A stretch of 64,000 nucleotides of DNA, taken from contig NZ_JFZB01000005.1 of assembly GCF_000740785.1 (NCBI RefSeq), positions 248,001 through 312,000 on the forward strand, given 5' to 3'. Below the pieces are notes generated by a model. The model saw only the letters and a list, made by a program, of their open reading frames with translations. It was not told where the DNA came from and did no database searches. Shown here piece by piece: positions 1 to 8,582 of the stretch; the first letter of the stretch is position 1; every line of letters begins with the position of its first letter. A program made the position numbers and the translations under genes. The DNA is from Paenirhodobacter enshiensis. GTDB taxonomy: Bacteria; Pseudomonadota; Alphaproteobacteria; Rhodobacterales; Rhodobacteraceae.

Positions 1-1
1 G

Positions 2-1006
2 AAGCAGCCGGGCAACCGCGATACCATCTGGCTGAAGGGCGACGGCACCGGGCAGCTCGATCTGCCGCGGATGCAGGCGGGCGGCTTCGCGGGCGGTTTC
101 TTCGCGGTCTGGTGCCCCTCGCCCGAGCATGAGGGTGACAGCCATTACGATGACGACTGGAAGAACCCGCCCTATGACGTGCCGCTGCCCGAGGCGCTGA
201 GCCTCGAATATGCCCTGCCCATCGCGGTGGCCGAGATCGGCCACCTGATGTGGATGGAGCGCACCGGCACGCTGTCGATCTGCCGTTCGGTCGCCGATAT
301 CCGTCAGGCCATGGCCGAGGGCCGGATCGCCGCGATCCTGCACATGGAAGGCGCCGAGGCCATCGGCACCGACCTTGACGCGCTGCACGTGTGGCACGCG
401 GCGGGTCTGCGCTCGCTCGGCCCGGTCTGGAGCCGCCCGACCGCCTTCGGTCACGGCGTGCCGTTCCGCTTCCCCTCCTCGCCCGATACCGGCGACGGGC
501 TGACCGCTGCCGGCAAGGATCTGATCCGCGAATGCAACGCGCTGAAGATCATGGTCGATCTCAGCCATCTGAACGAGAAGGGCTTCAACGACGTCGCGGC
601 GATCTCGGACGCGCCGCTGGTGGCGACGCATTCCAACGCGCACGCCGTCAGCCCTACGGCGCGCAACCTGACCGACCGTCAACTGCGGATGATCGCGGAA
701 TCGAACGGCATGGTCGGTCTGAACTACGCCTGTTCCTTCCTGCGTCCGGACGGCCGTCAGGATACCGATACCGGCTTCGACGTGATGCTGCGCCATCTGG
801 ATCACCTGATCTCGATCCTCGGCGAGGACCGGGTCGGCCTCGGTTCCGACTTCGACGGGGCCGAGATACCGGCGCCTCTGGGCGATGTGGCGGGCCTGCC
901 GCGGCTGATCGAGGCGTTGCGCGCCCATGGTTACGGCGAAGCGCTGGTCGAGAAGCTCGGCTATCGCAACTGGCTGGCGCTGCTCGAACGCACCTGGGGC
1001 TGCTGA
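2..1006 (+). CDS. Membrane dipeptidase (peptidase M19), 5'-truncated
   Basis: The reading frame is open from the first bases of the window, so the start codon lies upstream and 334 residues are visible. M19 enzymes are dinuclear zinc dipeptidases related to renal dipeptidase. The family's first metal-binding HxD motif would sit just before the window. Visible are the bridging-Glu region (HMEGAEAIG), the His motifs VDLSHLNE and ATHSNAHAV, and the Asp motif GSDFDG near the C-terminus. These match the family order. The natural substrate cannot be told; many bacterial members act on dipeptides, including D-amino-acid dipeptides. A strong hairpin follows the stop codon. No partner genes are visible on this side. 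Confidence 0.9.
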   Translation, partial: KQPGNRDTIWLKGDGTGQLDLPRMQAGGFAGGFFAVWCPSPEHEGDSHYDDDWKNPPYDVPLPEALSLEYALPIAVAEIGHLMWMERTGTLSICRSVADIRQAMAEGRIAAILHMEGAEAIGTDLDALHVWHAAGLRSLGPVWSRPTAFGHGVPFRFPSSPDTGDGLTAAGKDLIRECNALKIMVDLSHLNEKGFNDVAAISDAPLVATHSNAHAVSPTARNLTDRQLRMIAESNGMVGLNYACSFLRPDGRQDTDTGFDVMLRHLDHLISILGEDRVGLGSDFDGAEIPAPLGDVAGLPRLIEALRAHGYGEALVEKLGYRNWLALLERTWGC

Positions 1007-1020
1007 GCCGAGACACCATT

Positions 1021-1050
1021 TCAGCCGGGCCTTCGTGGCCCGGCTGACCT
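1021..1050 (+). terminator. Rho-independent terminator-like hairpin after the dipeptidase gene
   Basis: A perfect 11-bp inverted repeat (TCAGCCGGGCC / GGCCCGGCTGA) with loop TTCGT starts 14 nt after the dipeptidase stop. It is followed by a short, weak T-containing tail (CCTTTCG). Confidence 0.7.
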
Positions 1051-1364
1051 TTCGCCCCGCGAGGGCGCGCCGATCTTCCCCTGAACCCAACCGATCCTGG
1101 TCGCCCCGCTTGTCGCGGATGGCGACTTTTGTCGTGTGTATTTCGGCTCGAAGTTCCTGATTTTCGTCGATTTTGGCGCGATTTTGGCCCTCTGTTTCAA
1201 GAGATATGGCCGATGTTGTCATGCGTTGATGTGCAGGATCCGCGAAATTAGATAATTACGCGCCACAGAGCGACATTCCGGCGCCTTGCCGCTGGGAGAG
1301 CGCGCTTGTCTGCAATCGGGGTGCATGTCATGCCTTGCACGAGGCCCGGCCTGGAGTAGCTGTC
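1051..1364. other. Intergenic region of about 310 bp, mostly featureless
   Basis: No open frame here looks protein-like. The stretch is less GC-rich than its surroundings. It holds a weak promoter-like pair (TTGATG at 1226 and GATAAT at 1251, spacing 19) and the ribosome-binding site GGAG at 1353 for the kinase gene. Nothing else stands out. Confidence 0.5.
1226..1256 (+). promoter_or_regulatory. Weak candidate promoter for the PfkB kinase gene
   Basis: A TTGATG box and a GATAAT box lie 19 bp apart in a locally AT-richer stretch, about 110 nt before the kinase start. Spacing is longer than ideal, so this is only a candidate. Confidence 0.25.
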
Positions 1365-2267
1365 ATGACCGTCTGGAATCTCGGTTCGATCAACGCCGAT
1401 CACGTCTATCGGCTGCCGCATCTGCCTGCGCCCGGCGAGACGCTGGCCGCGCTCGACTATCGCGTCGGGCTGGGCGGCAAGGGGGCGAACCAGTCGGTCG
1501 CGCTGGCCCGTGCCGGGGCCGAAGTGCGCCATCTGGGCGCGATCGGCGCCGACGGGCGTTGGATGGTCGCCCGGATGAGCGATGCGGGCGTCGATTGCCG
1601 CTTCGTGGCCGAGACCGAGGGTGCCTCGGGCCATGCGATCATCGAGGTCGACGCCTCGGGCGAGAATGCCATTCTGCTGTTTCCCGGCTCCAACCGCCGG
1701 ATCGCGGCGGAGGCGGTGGCCGACGCCCTCGATACCGCGCAGCCGGGCGACTGGCTGGTGCTGCAAAACGAGACCTCGGCCCAGGCCGAGGCCGCGCATC
1801 TGGCCCGGGCGCGTGGGATGAAGGTCGCCTATTCCGCCGCGCCGTTCGATGCGGAAGCGGTGCGCGCGGTTCTCGGGGACATCTCGCTTCTGCTGCTCAA
1901 CGAGGTCGAGGCGGAACAGCTGTGCGCGGCGCTTGGCGTGACGCTGAAGGCGCTGCCGGTCGAGACGGTGGTGGTTACCCTCGGCCGTCGCGGCGCGGTC
2001 TGGCACGGTCTTGCCGCGGGGACGGAGGTTCACGTCCCGGCATTTCCGGTCAAGGCCCTCGATACCACCGGCGCGGGCGACACTTTCGCGGGCTATCTGA
2101 TCGCGGGGCTTGCCGGTGGCGCGGAACCGGCCGAAGCGCTGCGTCTGGCCTCGGGGGCGGCGGCGCTGAAGGTGACGCGGGCAGGGGCGGGCGATGCCGT
2201 CCCCGCACGCGCCGAGGTCGAGGCGTTTGTGTCTTCGCAGACCGGGGCGTCTCAGCCGAGCGAATAA
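1365..2267 (+). CDS. rbsK: PfkB-family carbohydrate kinase (ribokinase-like)
   Basis: This 300-residue protein has the PfkB layout. The N-terminal sugar-binding region contains GLGGKGANQ near residues 36-43, and the C-terminal signature DTTGAGDTF near 233-241 carries the catalytic Asp and anion hole. It should phosphorylate a sugar or nucleoside hydroxyl with ATP in the cytosol. Length and the GGKGANQ motif fit ribokinase best, but no ribose transporter is adjacent, so substrate specificity is inferred. The ATG at 1365 was chosen because GGAG lies 8 nt upstream; an in-frame codon at 1335 lacks a site. The 3' end overlaps the convergent phoB gene by 16 bp. Confidence 0.85.
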   Translation: MTVWNLGSINADHVYRLPHLPAPGETLAALDYRVGLGGKGANQSVALARAGAEVRHLGAIGADGRWMVARMSDAGVDCRFVAETEGASGHAIIEVDASGENAILLFPGSNRRIAAEAVADALDTAQPGDWLVLQNETSAQAEAAHLARARGMKVAYSAAPFDAEAVRAVLGDISLLLLNEVEAEQLCAALGVTLKALPVETVVVTLGRRGAVWHGLAAGTEVHVPAFPVKALDTTGAGDTFAGYLIAGLAGGAEPAEALRLASGAAALKVTRAGAGDAVPARAEVEAFVSSQTGASQPSE

Positions 2268-2944
2268 CCCGTGCCGCGCACCGTGCGCACCGGATCCTCG
2301 CCGCCGTTCGCCATCAGTGCCTTGCGCAGCCGCCCGACATGGACGTCGATGGTGCGGGTGTCGACGTAGATGTCGCGCCCCCACACCCGGTCCAGAAGCT
2401 GATCTCGGGTCCAGACGCGGCCGGGCTTCTCCATCAGCGTCGACAACAGGCGGAACTCCGTCGGGCCGAGCTTCAGCGGCTGGCCGTCGCGGAACACCCG
2501 ATGCTCGCCCGAGTCGAGGATGATGTCCTCGAAGCTCAGCCGCTCGCCCATGCTGGCCGGGCGGGTGCGGCGCAGCTGGGTGCGCAGCCGCGCCATCAGC
2601 TCGACCACCGAATAGGGTTTGACGACGTAATCGTCCGCCCCGGTCTCCAGCCCGCGCACGCGGTCGGATTCCTCGGAACGCGCCGAGAGCATGATGATCG
2701 GGATCGCGCGGGTCTCGGGGTTGGCCTTGACGCGCCGGCAGATCTCGATCCCCGAGACGTTCGGCAGCATCCAGTCGAGCACGATCAGGTCCGGCTTCTC
2801 CTCGCGGACCATCAGCAGGGCCTCGTCGCCGTTGACGGCCATCGCGACGCGGAAGCCCTCGGATTCGAGGTTGTAGGCGAGGACTTCACGCTGTGCGGAT
2901 TCGTCCTCGACCACCAGCACGCAGGGCTGTTGGGCGGGGCTCAT
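2252..2944 (-). CDS. phoB: Phosphate regulon response regulator PhoB
   Basis: The protein has 230 residues, the normal PhoB length. The receiver domain carries acidic residues E13/D14, phospho-acceptor D57 (VLDWML) and K109 (VVKPY). The C-terminal OmpR-type winged helix includes RTIDVHVGRLRKAL and ends in VRGTGYSLG. PhoB activates genes with Pho boxes when phosphate is scarce. It is the last gene of the pst-phoU-phoB cluster and starts 3 nt after the phoU stop. No phoR kinase gene is in the cluster, so the partner kinase must be encoded elsewhere. The 3' end overlaps the kinase gene on the other strand. Confidence 0.95.
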   Translation of the reverse strand: MSPAQQPCVLVVEDESAQREVLAYNLESEGFRVAMAVNGDEALLMVREEKPDLIVLDWMLPNVSGIEICRRVKANPETRAIPIIMLSARSEESDRVRGLETGADDYVVKPYSVVELMARLRTQLRRTRPASMGERLSFEDIILDSGEHRVFRDGQPLKLGPTEFRLLSTLMEKPGRVWTRDQLLDRVWGRDIYVDTRTIDVHVGRLRKALMANGGEDPVRTVRGTGYSLG

Positions 2945-2947
2945 CGG

Positions 2948-3658
2948 TCAGACCTCCGGGTGGTTGGCAAGGGTGACGCTGTCCGACTTCGGCCGCTCGT
3001 CATCGGGGATCTCGCCGGTGACGAGGTAGATAACCTGTTCGGCGATCGAGGTGGCGAGGTCGCCCATTCGCTCGATGTTCTTGGCGATGAAATGCAGGTG
3101 CATACAGGCGGTGATGTTGCGCGGGTCTTCCAGCATGTAGGTCAGGAATTCGCGAAACAGCGCGTTGTACATCTGGTCGATCTCGATGTCGCGGGCGCGC
3201 ACGTCGGCGGCGAGCTTGTCGTCGCGCTGGATGTAGCTGTCGATGGCGTCCTTCAGCATCCCCTCGACCGCCTGCGCCATGCGCCGCATCGCCCCGGTGG
3301 AGCCGTTGATCGTCGGCATCTGCAGCAGCACCTTGGTGCGCTTGGCCATGTTCTTCGAGTAGTCGCCCACCCGTTCGAGATTGCCCGCGATCTTGATGAC
3401 CGAGAGCGCGACCCGCAGGTCCGAGGCCGCAGGCGCGCGCAGCGCGATCAGCCGCGCGGCCTCTTCGTTGATCTGTTCCTCCAGCGCGTCGACCGCCTTG
3501 TCGCGCTTGCGCACGCTGTCGGCGAGTTCCTCGTCGCGGGTGTCGAGGGCGTGCGCCGCGTCGACGAGCTGCGCCTCGACCAGGCCGCCCATCTTGACGA
3601 CCATCGCCTGAATCGACTCGAGATCGCGGTCGAAGGCGGAAAGGATGTGCTGTGCCAT
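2948..3658 (-). CDS. phoU: Phosphate signalling protein PhoU
   Basis: This 236-residue all-helical protein has the two PhoU repeats. The first has GGLVEAQLVDA and a helix ending RKRDKAVDALE. The second contains ARDIEIDQMYNALFRE. PhoU links the PstSCAB transporter to the PhoR/PhoB pathway and represses the regulon in high phosphate. The start MAQHILSAF is chosen because the frame upstream reads as arginine/glycine-rich shadow sequence and the 11-nt gap to pstB holds a purine-rich GGAGGC-type site. It sits between pstB and phoB on one transcript. Confidence 0.95.
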   Translation of the reverse strand: MAQHILSAFDRDLESIQAMVVKMGGLVEAQLVDAAHALDTRDEELADSVRKRDKAVDALEEQINEEAARLIALRAPAASDLRVALSVIKIAGNLERVGDYSKNMAKRTKVLLQMPTINGSTGAMRRMAQAVEGMLKDAIDSYIQRDDKLAADVRARDIEIDQMYNALFREFLTYMLEDPRNITACMHLHFIAKNIERMGDLATSIAEQVIYLVTGEIPDDERPKSDSVTLANHPEV

Positions 3659-3669
3659 GTTTGCCTCCG

Positions 3670-4467
3670 TCAGCCGATACGGCCGGTGATATAGCTCTCC
3701 GTCCGGGGATCGGAGGGCTTGGTGAAGATCTGCGTGGTGTCGCCGTATTCCACCAGGTTCCCCATGTGGAAGAAGGCGGTCTTCTGGCTGACGCGGGCGG
3801 CCTGCTGCATCGAGTGGGTGACGATCACCACCGAGAAATTCTCGCGCAGTTCGTCGATCAGTTCCTCGACCTGGGCCGTGGCGATCGGGTCGAGGGCCGA
3901 GCAGGGCTCGTCCATCAGCAGCACCTCGGGCGAGGTGGCGACGGCGCGCGCGATGCACAGCCGCTGTTGCTGGCCGCCCGAAAGCCCGGTGCCGGGCGCG
4001 GTCAGCCGGTCCTTCACTTCCTTCCACAGCGCGGCTTTCTTCAGCGCGCTCTCGACCACCTCGTCGAGTTCGGCCTTGTTGCGGGTCAGCCCGTGGATGC
4101 GCGGCCCGTAGGCGACGTTGTCATAGATCGACTTCGGGAAGGGGTTCGGCTTCTGGAACACCATGCCGACGCGGGCACGCAGCTGCACCGGATCGACCTT
4201 GCGGTCATAGATGTTCTCGCCGTCGAGCAGGATCTCGCCCTCGACGCGGCAGATCGGGATGGTGTCGTTCATCCGGTTCAGCGTGCGCAGGAAGGTCGAC
4301 TTGCCGCAGCCCGACGGGCCGATGAACGCCGTCACCGTCTTGTCGAGGATGTCGATGTTCACGTCCTTGATGGCGTGAGAGTCGCCATACCAGACCTGCA
4401 CGTCCTTCGCCGAAATCTTGATCCGGGTGTCGTCCACGACTCTCTCCATCAGTCTCATGTCGTTCAT
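3670..4467 (-). CDS. pstB: Phosphate ABC transporter ATP-binding protein PstB
   Basis: The 265-residue ABC ATPase has Walker [10 protein letters not shown] at residues 50-58, Q-loop [10 protein letters not shown], signature LSGGQQQR, Walker B VLLMDEP and switch His in VTHSMQQ. The Q-loop with NPFP and the CSALDP D-loop are characteristic of PstB. It powers high-affinity phosphate import together with PstC and PstA. Three in-frame ATGs lie at the N-terminus (4467, 4458, 4449), so the exact start is uncertain by up to 6 residues. The gene lies 10 nt downstream of pstA. Confidence 0.96.
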   Translation of the reverse strand: MNDMRLMERVVDDTRIKISAKDVQVWYGDSHAIKDVNIDILDKTVTAFIGPSGCGKSTFLRTLNRMNDTIPICRVEGEILLDGENIYDRKVDPVQLRARVGMVFQKPNPFPKSIYDNVAYGPRIHGLTRNKAELDEVVESALKKAALWKEVKDRLTAPGTGLSGGQQQRLCIARAVATSPEVLLMDEPCSALDPIATAQVEELIDELRENFSVVIVTHSMQQAARVSQKTAFFHMGNLVEYGDTTQIFTKPSDPRTESYITGRIG

Positions 4468-4477
4468 GGCTTTGTCC

Positions 4478-5824
4478 TTACCAGCGCCGCTCGAACTTGC
4501 GGCGCAACAGGATCGCGGCGACGTTCATCAGCGCCAGGAACACCAGCAGCACGATGATCGCCCCCGAGGCGCGTTCGAGGAAGGCGGGATCGGCCCGCCG
4601 GGTGAAGTTGTAGACCTGCACCGGCAGCGCAGCGGCCGGGTCGAGGAAGCCTTCGGGCGGCGCGGCCGGATAGTCGCGCACGAAGGCCACCATGCCGATC
4701 AGCAGCAGGGGCGCGGTCTCGCCGAGCGCGTGCGCCATGCCGATGATCGTGCCGGTCATGATGCCGGGCATCGCGAGCGGCAGCACGTGGTGAAACACCG
4801 TCTGCGTCTTCGAGGCCCCGATGCCGAGCGCCGCATCCTTGATCGAGGGCGGCACCGCCTTCAGCGAGGCGCGCGTCGCGATGATGATCGTGGGCAGCGT
4901 CATCAGCGTCAGCACCAGACCGCCGACCAGCGGCGAGGACTGCGGCATCCCGGCGAAGTTGATGAACACCGCGAGGCCGAGGATACCGTAGACGATCGAG
5001 GGCACCGCGGCGAGGTTGGCGATGTTCACCTCGATCAGGTCGGTGAACCAGTTCTTCGCGGCGAATTCCTCGAGGTAGATCGAAGCGGCGACGCCGATCG
5101 GCAGCGCCAGAACCAGCACGATCATCATCATGTAGAGCGAGCCGAGGATCGCGACGCCGAGGCCGGCGGCCTCGGGGCGGACCTCGGAGGCGTCGGGCGC
5201 GGTGATGAAGTCGAAGTTGAAGCTCTTGGCGAGCAGCCCGGCGTCTTTCAGGTTCTGCGCCAGCACCAGCTGGGCGGGGCTGACATTGCTGTCGAGCTTG
5301 GCGCTTTCCATCGTCACGCGGCCCTTCAGTAAGCCGTCGATGCGCCCGTTCGCCAGCGCCTCGATCTGCACCGTGGTGCCGATCAGCGCGGGGTTGTCGA
5401 GAACCATGCGGCGCAGCTGCGCGGGGGCTTCCTTCGACAGGATGCCGGCCGCGTCCTTCGCCGACAGGCCTTCGGGCATCAGCCCCTTGTCGGTCGCCTG
5501 CTTGACCAGCGCCTGATCGAGGATCTTGCCATAGGCAAGCGTCGTCGCCTTGGCGAGTTCCACCGGATCGCGCTTGCCGCTCTTGTCGAGGACCGCGGCG
5601 TCGAGCGTCACGTCCATCGCGATGCGGGTCTGGGTGAAAGCCGACAGCCCCTGTCCGAGGATCGACCACAGCAGCACCGCCAGCGCGATCATGCCAAAAG
5701 CGATCGCGGCGACGCCATAGGCGCGGAAACGCGTCTCGGAGGCATTGCGGCGGCGGGTGCGGGCGTCGAGCTGATACAGCGAGCGCCGCTTCGGCGCCGG
5801 GATATTCGTTGCCTCGGCGGTCAT
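4478..5824 (-). CDS. pstA: Phosphate ABC transporter permease PstA, long form with DUF3333 domain
   Basis: At 448 residues this is much longer than the roughly 300-residue enterobacterial PstA. One transmembrane helix near residues 35-60 is followed by about 150 periplasmic residues (DUF3333 region, ending near [15 protein letters not shown]). A typical BPD permease core with five or six helices follows, including the EAA-type loop [20 protein letters not shown]. It forms the membrane channel with PstC. Its ATG overlaps the pstC stop by 4 nt, so translation is probably coupled. The long periplasmic insertion is usual in alphaproteobacteria. Confidence 0.94.
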   Translation of the reverse strand: MTAEATNIPAPKRRSLYQLDARTRRRNASETRFRAYGVAAIAFGMIALAVLLWSILGQGLSAFTQTRIAMDVTLDAAVLDKSGKRDPVELAKATTLAYGKILDQALVKQATDKGLMPEGLSAKDAAGILSKEAPAQLRRMVLDNPALIGTTVQIEALANGRIDGLLKGRVTMESAKLDSNVSPAQLVLAQNLKDAGLLAKSFNFDFITAPDASEVRPEAAGLGVAILGSLYMMMIVLVLALPIGVAASIYLEEFAAKNWFTDLIEVNIANLAAVPSIVYGILGLAVFINFAGMPQSSPLVGGLVLTLMTLPTIIIATRASLKAVPPSIKDAALGIGASKTQTVFHHVLPLAMPGIMTGTIIGMAHALGETAPLLLIGMVAFVRDYPAAPPEGFLDPAAALPVQVYNFTRRADPAFLERASGAIIVLLVFLALMNVAAILLRRKFERRW

Positions 5825-7260
5825 TCGTATTGCTCCCGATACTTGCGCACGATGAAGAGCGCGAGGATGTTCAGCCCGAGCGTGAAGACGAACAACGTCA
5901 GGCCGAGGGCGAAGGCCACCAGCGTCTCGGGCGAGTTGAACTCGGTATCGCCGGTGAGCTGGCTGACGATCTTCACCGTCACGGTGGTCATCGCATCGAA
6001 GGGGTTGAGCGACATCTTCGCCGCCGCGCCCGCGCCCATCACCACGATCATCGTCTCGCCGATGGCGCGCGAGGCGGCCAGAAGCACCGCGCCGACGATG
6101 CCGGGCAGGGCGGCGGGCAGGATGACCTGACGGATGGTCTCGGACTGGGTGGCGCCGATGCCGTAGGAACCGTCACGCAGCGACTGCGGCACCGCGTTCA
6201 CGATGTCATCGGACAGCGAGGAGACGAAGGGGATCAGCATGATGCCCATCACCACGCCCGCGGTCATCACCGAGCTCGACGACGAGCCGAGGCCGAGGGG
6301 CTGGGCGAACCAGTCGCGCAGCGCCGGGCCGACGGTGATCAGCGCGAAGAGGCCGTAGACGATGGTCGGGATGCCGGCCAGAACCTCGAGCAGCGGCTTC
6401 ACCACCGCGCGGACCTTCTTCGAGGCGTATTCCGCCAGATAGATCGCCGAGAAGATGCCCACCGGCACCGCGACCAGCAGCGCGATCAGCGAGATATAGA
6501 GCGTGCCCCAGATCAGCGGCCAGATGCCGAGGTCCGACCCGCCGCCGAACTTCGGGTTCCAGGTCAGGCTGAAGAAGAAATCGGCGAAAGGATAGACCTT
6601 GAAGAAATGCACCGTCTCGAACACCAGCGACAGCACGATGCCGAGCGTGGTCAGGATCGCCACGCTGGACGCGCCGATCAGCAGGGCGCGCACGAAGGTC
6701 TCGGACACGTTGCGGGCGCGAAACGCCGGCCGGATCCGCGCGATGGCAAAGCCGAAACCGGCGAGCGCGAGAACCAGAACCGCGACGCTCATCGCCTTGC
6801 CGCCGGTGGCGGACATCGCCCCGTAGGCCTTCGCCGCGGCATAGACCGAGGGTTTCACATCGGTGCCGAGCGCCACGCCGACCCGGCCGAGCGCCTCGCG
6901 CACCGTGCCGGCATCGGCTGGGATGGCGGCGCCCTGCGCCTCGATCAGCGCGAGGCCGTCGGCGATGCGGCGCACGTCCGACATCACCAGGCTGGCCGAG
7001 CTGCCCGAAGCGATGTCCTCGGGTGCGATCATCGCGCCGACACGCTCGTGGATCAGCAGCGGCTGCACCAGCAGCCAGCCCAGCATCAGCAGCAAGGCCG
7101 GCACCGCGGTGAACAGGAAAACCGTTTGCCCGTAATAGCCGGGCAGGGAATGCAGTTTGCGGATGTCGCCCGCGACCTTTCCGACGGCGATCTGCCGTCC
7201 GAGGAGGAAGCCGCCGGCGGCGAGCGCGATCACGATCAGGGTAAGAATGCCGATACTCAT
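5821..7260 (-). CDS. pstC: Phosphate ABC transporter permease PstC, long form
   Basis: This 479-residue permease has two extra N-terminal helices and a soluble segment (residues about 1-190) before the BPD core. The core has GTLYISLIALLVAVPVGI and the EAA loop SYGIGATQSETIRQVILPA. Enterobacterial PstC is near 320 residues, so the front section is an alphaproteobacterial extension. It pairs with PstA to import phosphate delivered by PstS. A strong hairpin separates it from the pstS stop codon, which fits lower expression of the membrane parts than of PstS. Confidence 0.94.
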   Translation of the reverse strand: MSIGILTLIVIALAAGGFLLGRQIAVGKVAGDIRKLHSLPGYYGQTVFLFTAVPALLLMLGWLLVQPLLIHERVGAMIAPEDIASGSSASLVMSDVRRIADGLALIEAQGAAIPADAGTVREALGRVGVALGTDVKPSVYAAAKAYGAMSATGGKAMSVAVLVLALAGFGFAIARIRPAFRARNVSETFVRALLIGASSVAILTTLGIVLSLVFETVHFFKVYPFADFFFSLTWNPKFGGGSDLGIWPLIWGTLYISLIALLVAVPVGIFSAIYLAEYASKKVRAVVKPLLEVLAGIPTIVYGLFALITVGPALRDWFAQPLGLGSSSSSVMTAGVVMGIMLIPFVSSLSDDIVNAVPQSLRDGSYGIGATQSETIRQVILPAALPGIVGAVLLAASRAIGETMIVVMGAGAAAKMSLNPFDAMTTVTVKIVSQLTGDTEFNSPETLVAFALGLTLFVFTLGLNILALFIVRKYREQYE

Positions 7261-7283
7261 GGAGCGTTCCGCTTGAAAGGAAA

Positions 7284-7305
7284 GGTGGCGCCCGAAGGCG
7301 CCACC
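7284..7305 (-). terminator. Hairpin between pstS and pstC (partial terminator or mRNA stabiliser)
   Basis: A perfect 9-bp stem GGTGGCGCC / GGCGCCACC with a 4-nt loop lies between the pstS stop and the pstC start. On the minus strand it is followed by TTTCCTTTC. Such a site would let pstS be expressed above the rest of the operon. Confidence 0.6.
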
Positions 7306-7318
7306 GGGTCGTCAGGTC

Positions 7319-8374
7319 TTACTTCAGCGGCCCCATGGCCACGTCGTTCTTGACCATTTCCTGGGTCTTGGCGAGTTCCGGATCCGGAACCAGCCCGTAC
7401 TGGGCGAGCGGCCCGTTCGGCCCGGCGATATCATCCGAGACGAAGAAGTCGATGTATTCCTGCAGGCCCGGGACAACGCCGATATGCGCCTTCTTCACGT
7501 AGAAGTAGAGCGGGCGCGAGACCGGATATTCGCCCTTGGCGACGGTCTCGACCGAGGGGGTGATGCCGTTCACCGTGGCGACGCGCAGCTTGTCGGTGTT
7601 GTTCTGGTAGAACGACAGACCGAACACGCCGATACCGTCCTTGTTGGCGGCGATGCGGGCGAGGGTCTCGGTGTAATCGCCGTCGATCTCGACCGAGGCA
7701 CCGTCCTTGCGCAGGTCGTTACAGGCCGAAACCGCGTCCTTTTCCTTCGCCTTGTCGTCGGCGCCCTTCGAGGCGGCCTTGAACAGGTCATAGGCGCCCG
7801 AAGCCTTGCAGCCGGCCTCGATCACCTTGGTGTCGAAGACTTCGCGGGTGCCGTGCTTGGTGCCGGGGATGAACATCAGGATGTTCTGCGTCGGGAAGCC
7901 AGCCTTGACGTCCTTCCAGGTCTTGGCGGTGTTCGGGACGATCTTGCCGTCCTTGGCGACGTTCGAGGCGAGCGCGCCATAGATGTCGGCCGGGGTGAAG
8001 GCGAATTCCGGACCCTTGATCTCCGAGGCGAAGACGATGCCGTCATAGCCGAAGCGGACTTCCATGATCTCGTTCACGCCGTTCGACTTGCAGGTGTCGA
8101 TATCGGCCTGGGTGATGCGCGAGGAGGAGTTCGCGATGTCGATGGTGTTCTCGCCGACGCCTTCGCACAGCTTCTTGCGCCCGGCACCCGAACCGCCCGA
8201 CTCGACGACCGGGGTGGGGAATTTGAAGTTCTCGCCGAAGGCCTCGGCGACGATGGTGGCATAGGGCAGCACGGTCGAGGAGCCGGCCGTCTGGATCTGG
8301 TCGCGCGCGAAAGCCGCGGGGGCCGAGATCGCGGCGATGGCGAGGGCCGAGAGCCCGAGTTTGATGTGGTCCAT
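7319..8374 (-). CDS. pstS: Phosphate-binding periplasmic protein PstS
   Basis: This 351-residue protein has an N-terminal Sec signal peptide (cleavage probably after AAFA, about residue 23). PstS-type phosphate-binding segments follow: GSSTVLPYA, SGGSGAGRKK, NSSSRIT and GTKHGTREVFD. It captures phosphate in the periplasm and delivers it to PstCA. It is the first gene of the operon and has a Pho box about 80 nt upstream of its start. The sequence belongs to the longer PstS type seen in alphaproteobacteria rather than the Escherichia coli type. Confidence 0.95.
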   Translation of the reverse strand: MDHIKLGLSALAIAAISAPAAFARDQIQTAGSSTVLPYATIVAEAFGENFKFPTPVVESGGSGAGRKKLCEGVGENTIDIANSSSRITQADIDTCKSNGVNEIMEVRFGYDGIVFASEIKGPEFAFTPADIYGALASNVAKDGKIVPNTAKTWKDVKAGFPTQNILMFIPGTKHGTREVFDTKVIEAGCKASGAYDLFKAASKGADDKAKEKDAVSACNDLRKDGASVEIDGDYTETLARIAANKDGIGVFGLSFYQNNTDKLRVATVNGITPSVETVAKGEYPVSRPLYFYVKKAHIGVVPGLQEYIDFFVSDDIAGPNGPLAQYGLVPDPELAKTQEMVKNDVAMGPLK

Positions 8375-8455
8375 GGATTGCTCCTGAAAAATGTTCGGGC
8401 CGTTTGGCCTGCTGCCTGACCTAGGACGTCTCGGTAACGCTTATGCAAAACTAAT

Positions 8456-8473
8456 GTGACGCTTGCATGACAC
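8456..8473 (-). promoter_or_regulatory. Pho box (PhoB operator) upstream of pstS
   Basis: Read on the minus strand, GTGTCAT-GCAA-GCGTCAC matches the Pho-box layout of two 7-bp direct repeats (consensus CTGTCAT) separated by 4 bp. Ten bases downstream is CATAAG, a reasonable -10 element. The spacing is that expected when PhoB replaces the -35 contact. It lies 82 nt upstream of the pstS start codon. Confidence 0.8.
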
Positions 8474-8582
8474 TCTGTCACGCTCTGGGTCAACTTCTGG
8501 CTTCGGCTGCGCCTCGCGGCCTCTGGTAATCGGCGCGTCGCGGCCCCATCTAGCGGCGGCAAGCAGCAACGAGGAAGCAGAC

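Noticed and set aside
1286-3694. An 802-codon open frame crossing rbsK, phoB and phoU
   Set aside because: It runs over one gene in the wrong frame and two on the opposite strand, and lacks any recognisable domain.
8475-8492. A second Pho box facing the glutathionylspermidine-synthase-like gene
   Set aside because: Only the first half-site (CTGTCAC) matches; the partner 11 bp away (TGGGTCA) does not. It is mentioned as a lead, not called.
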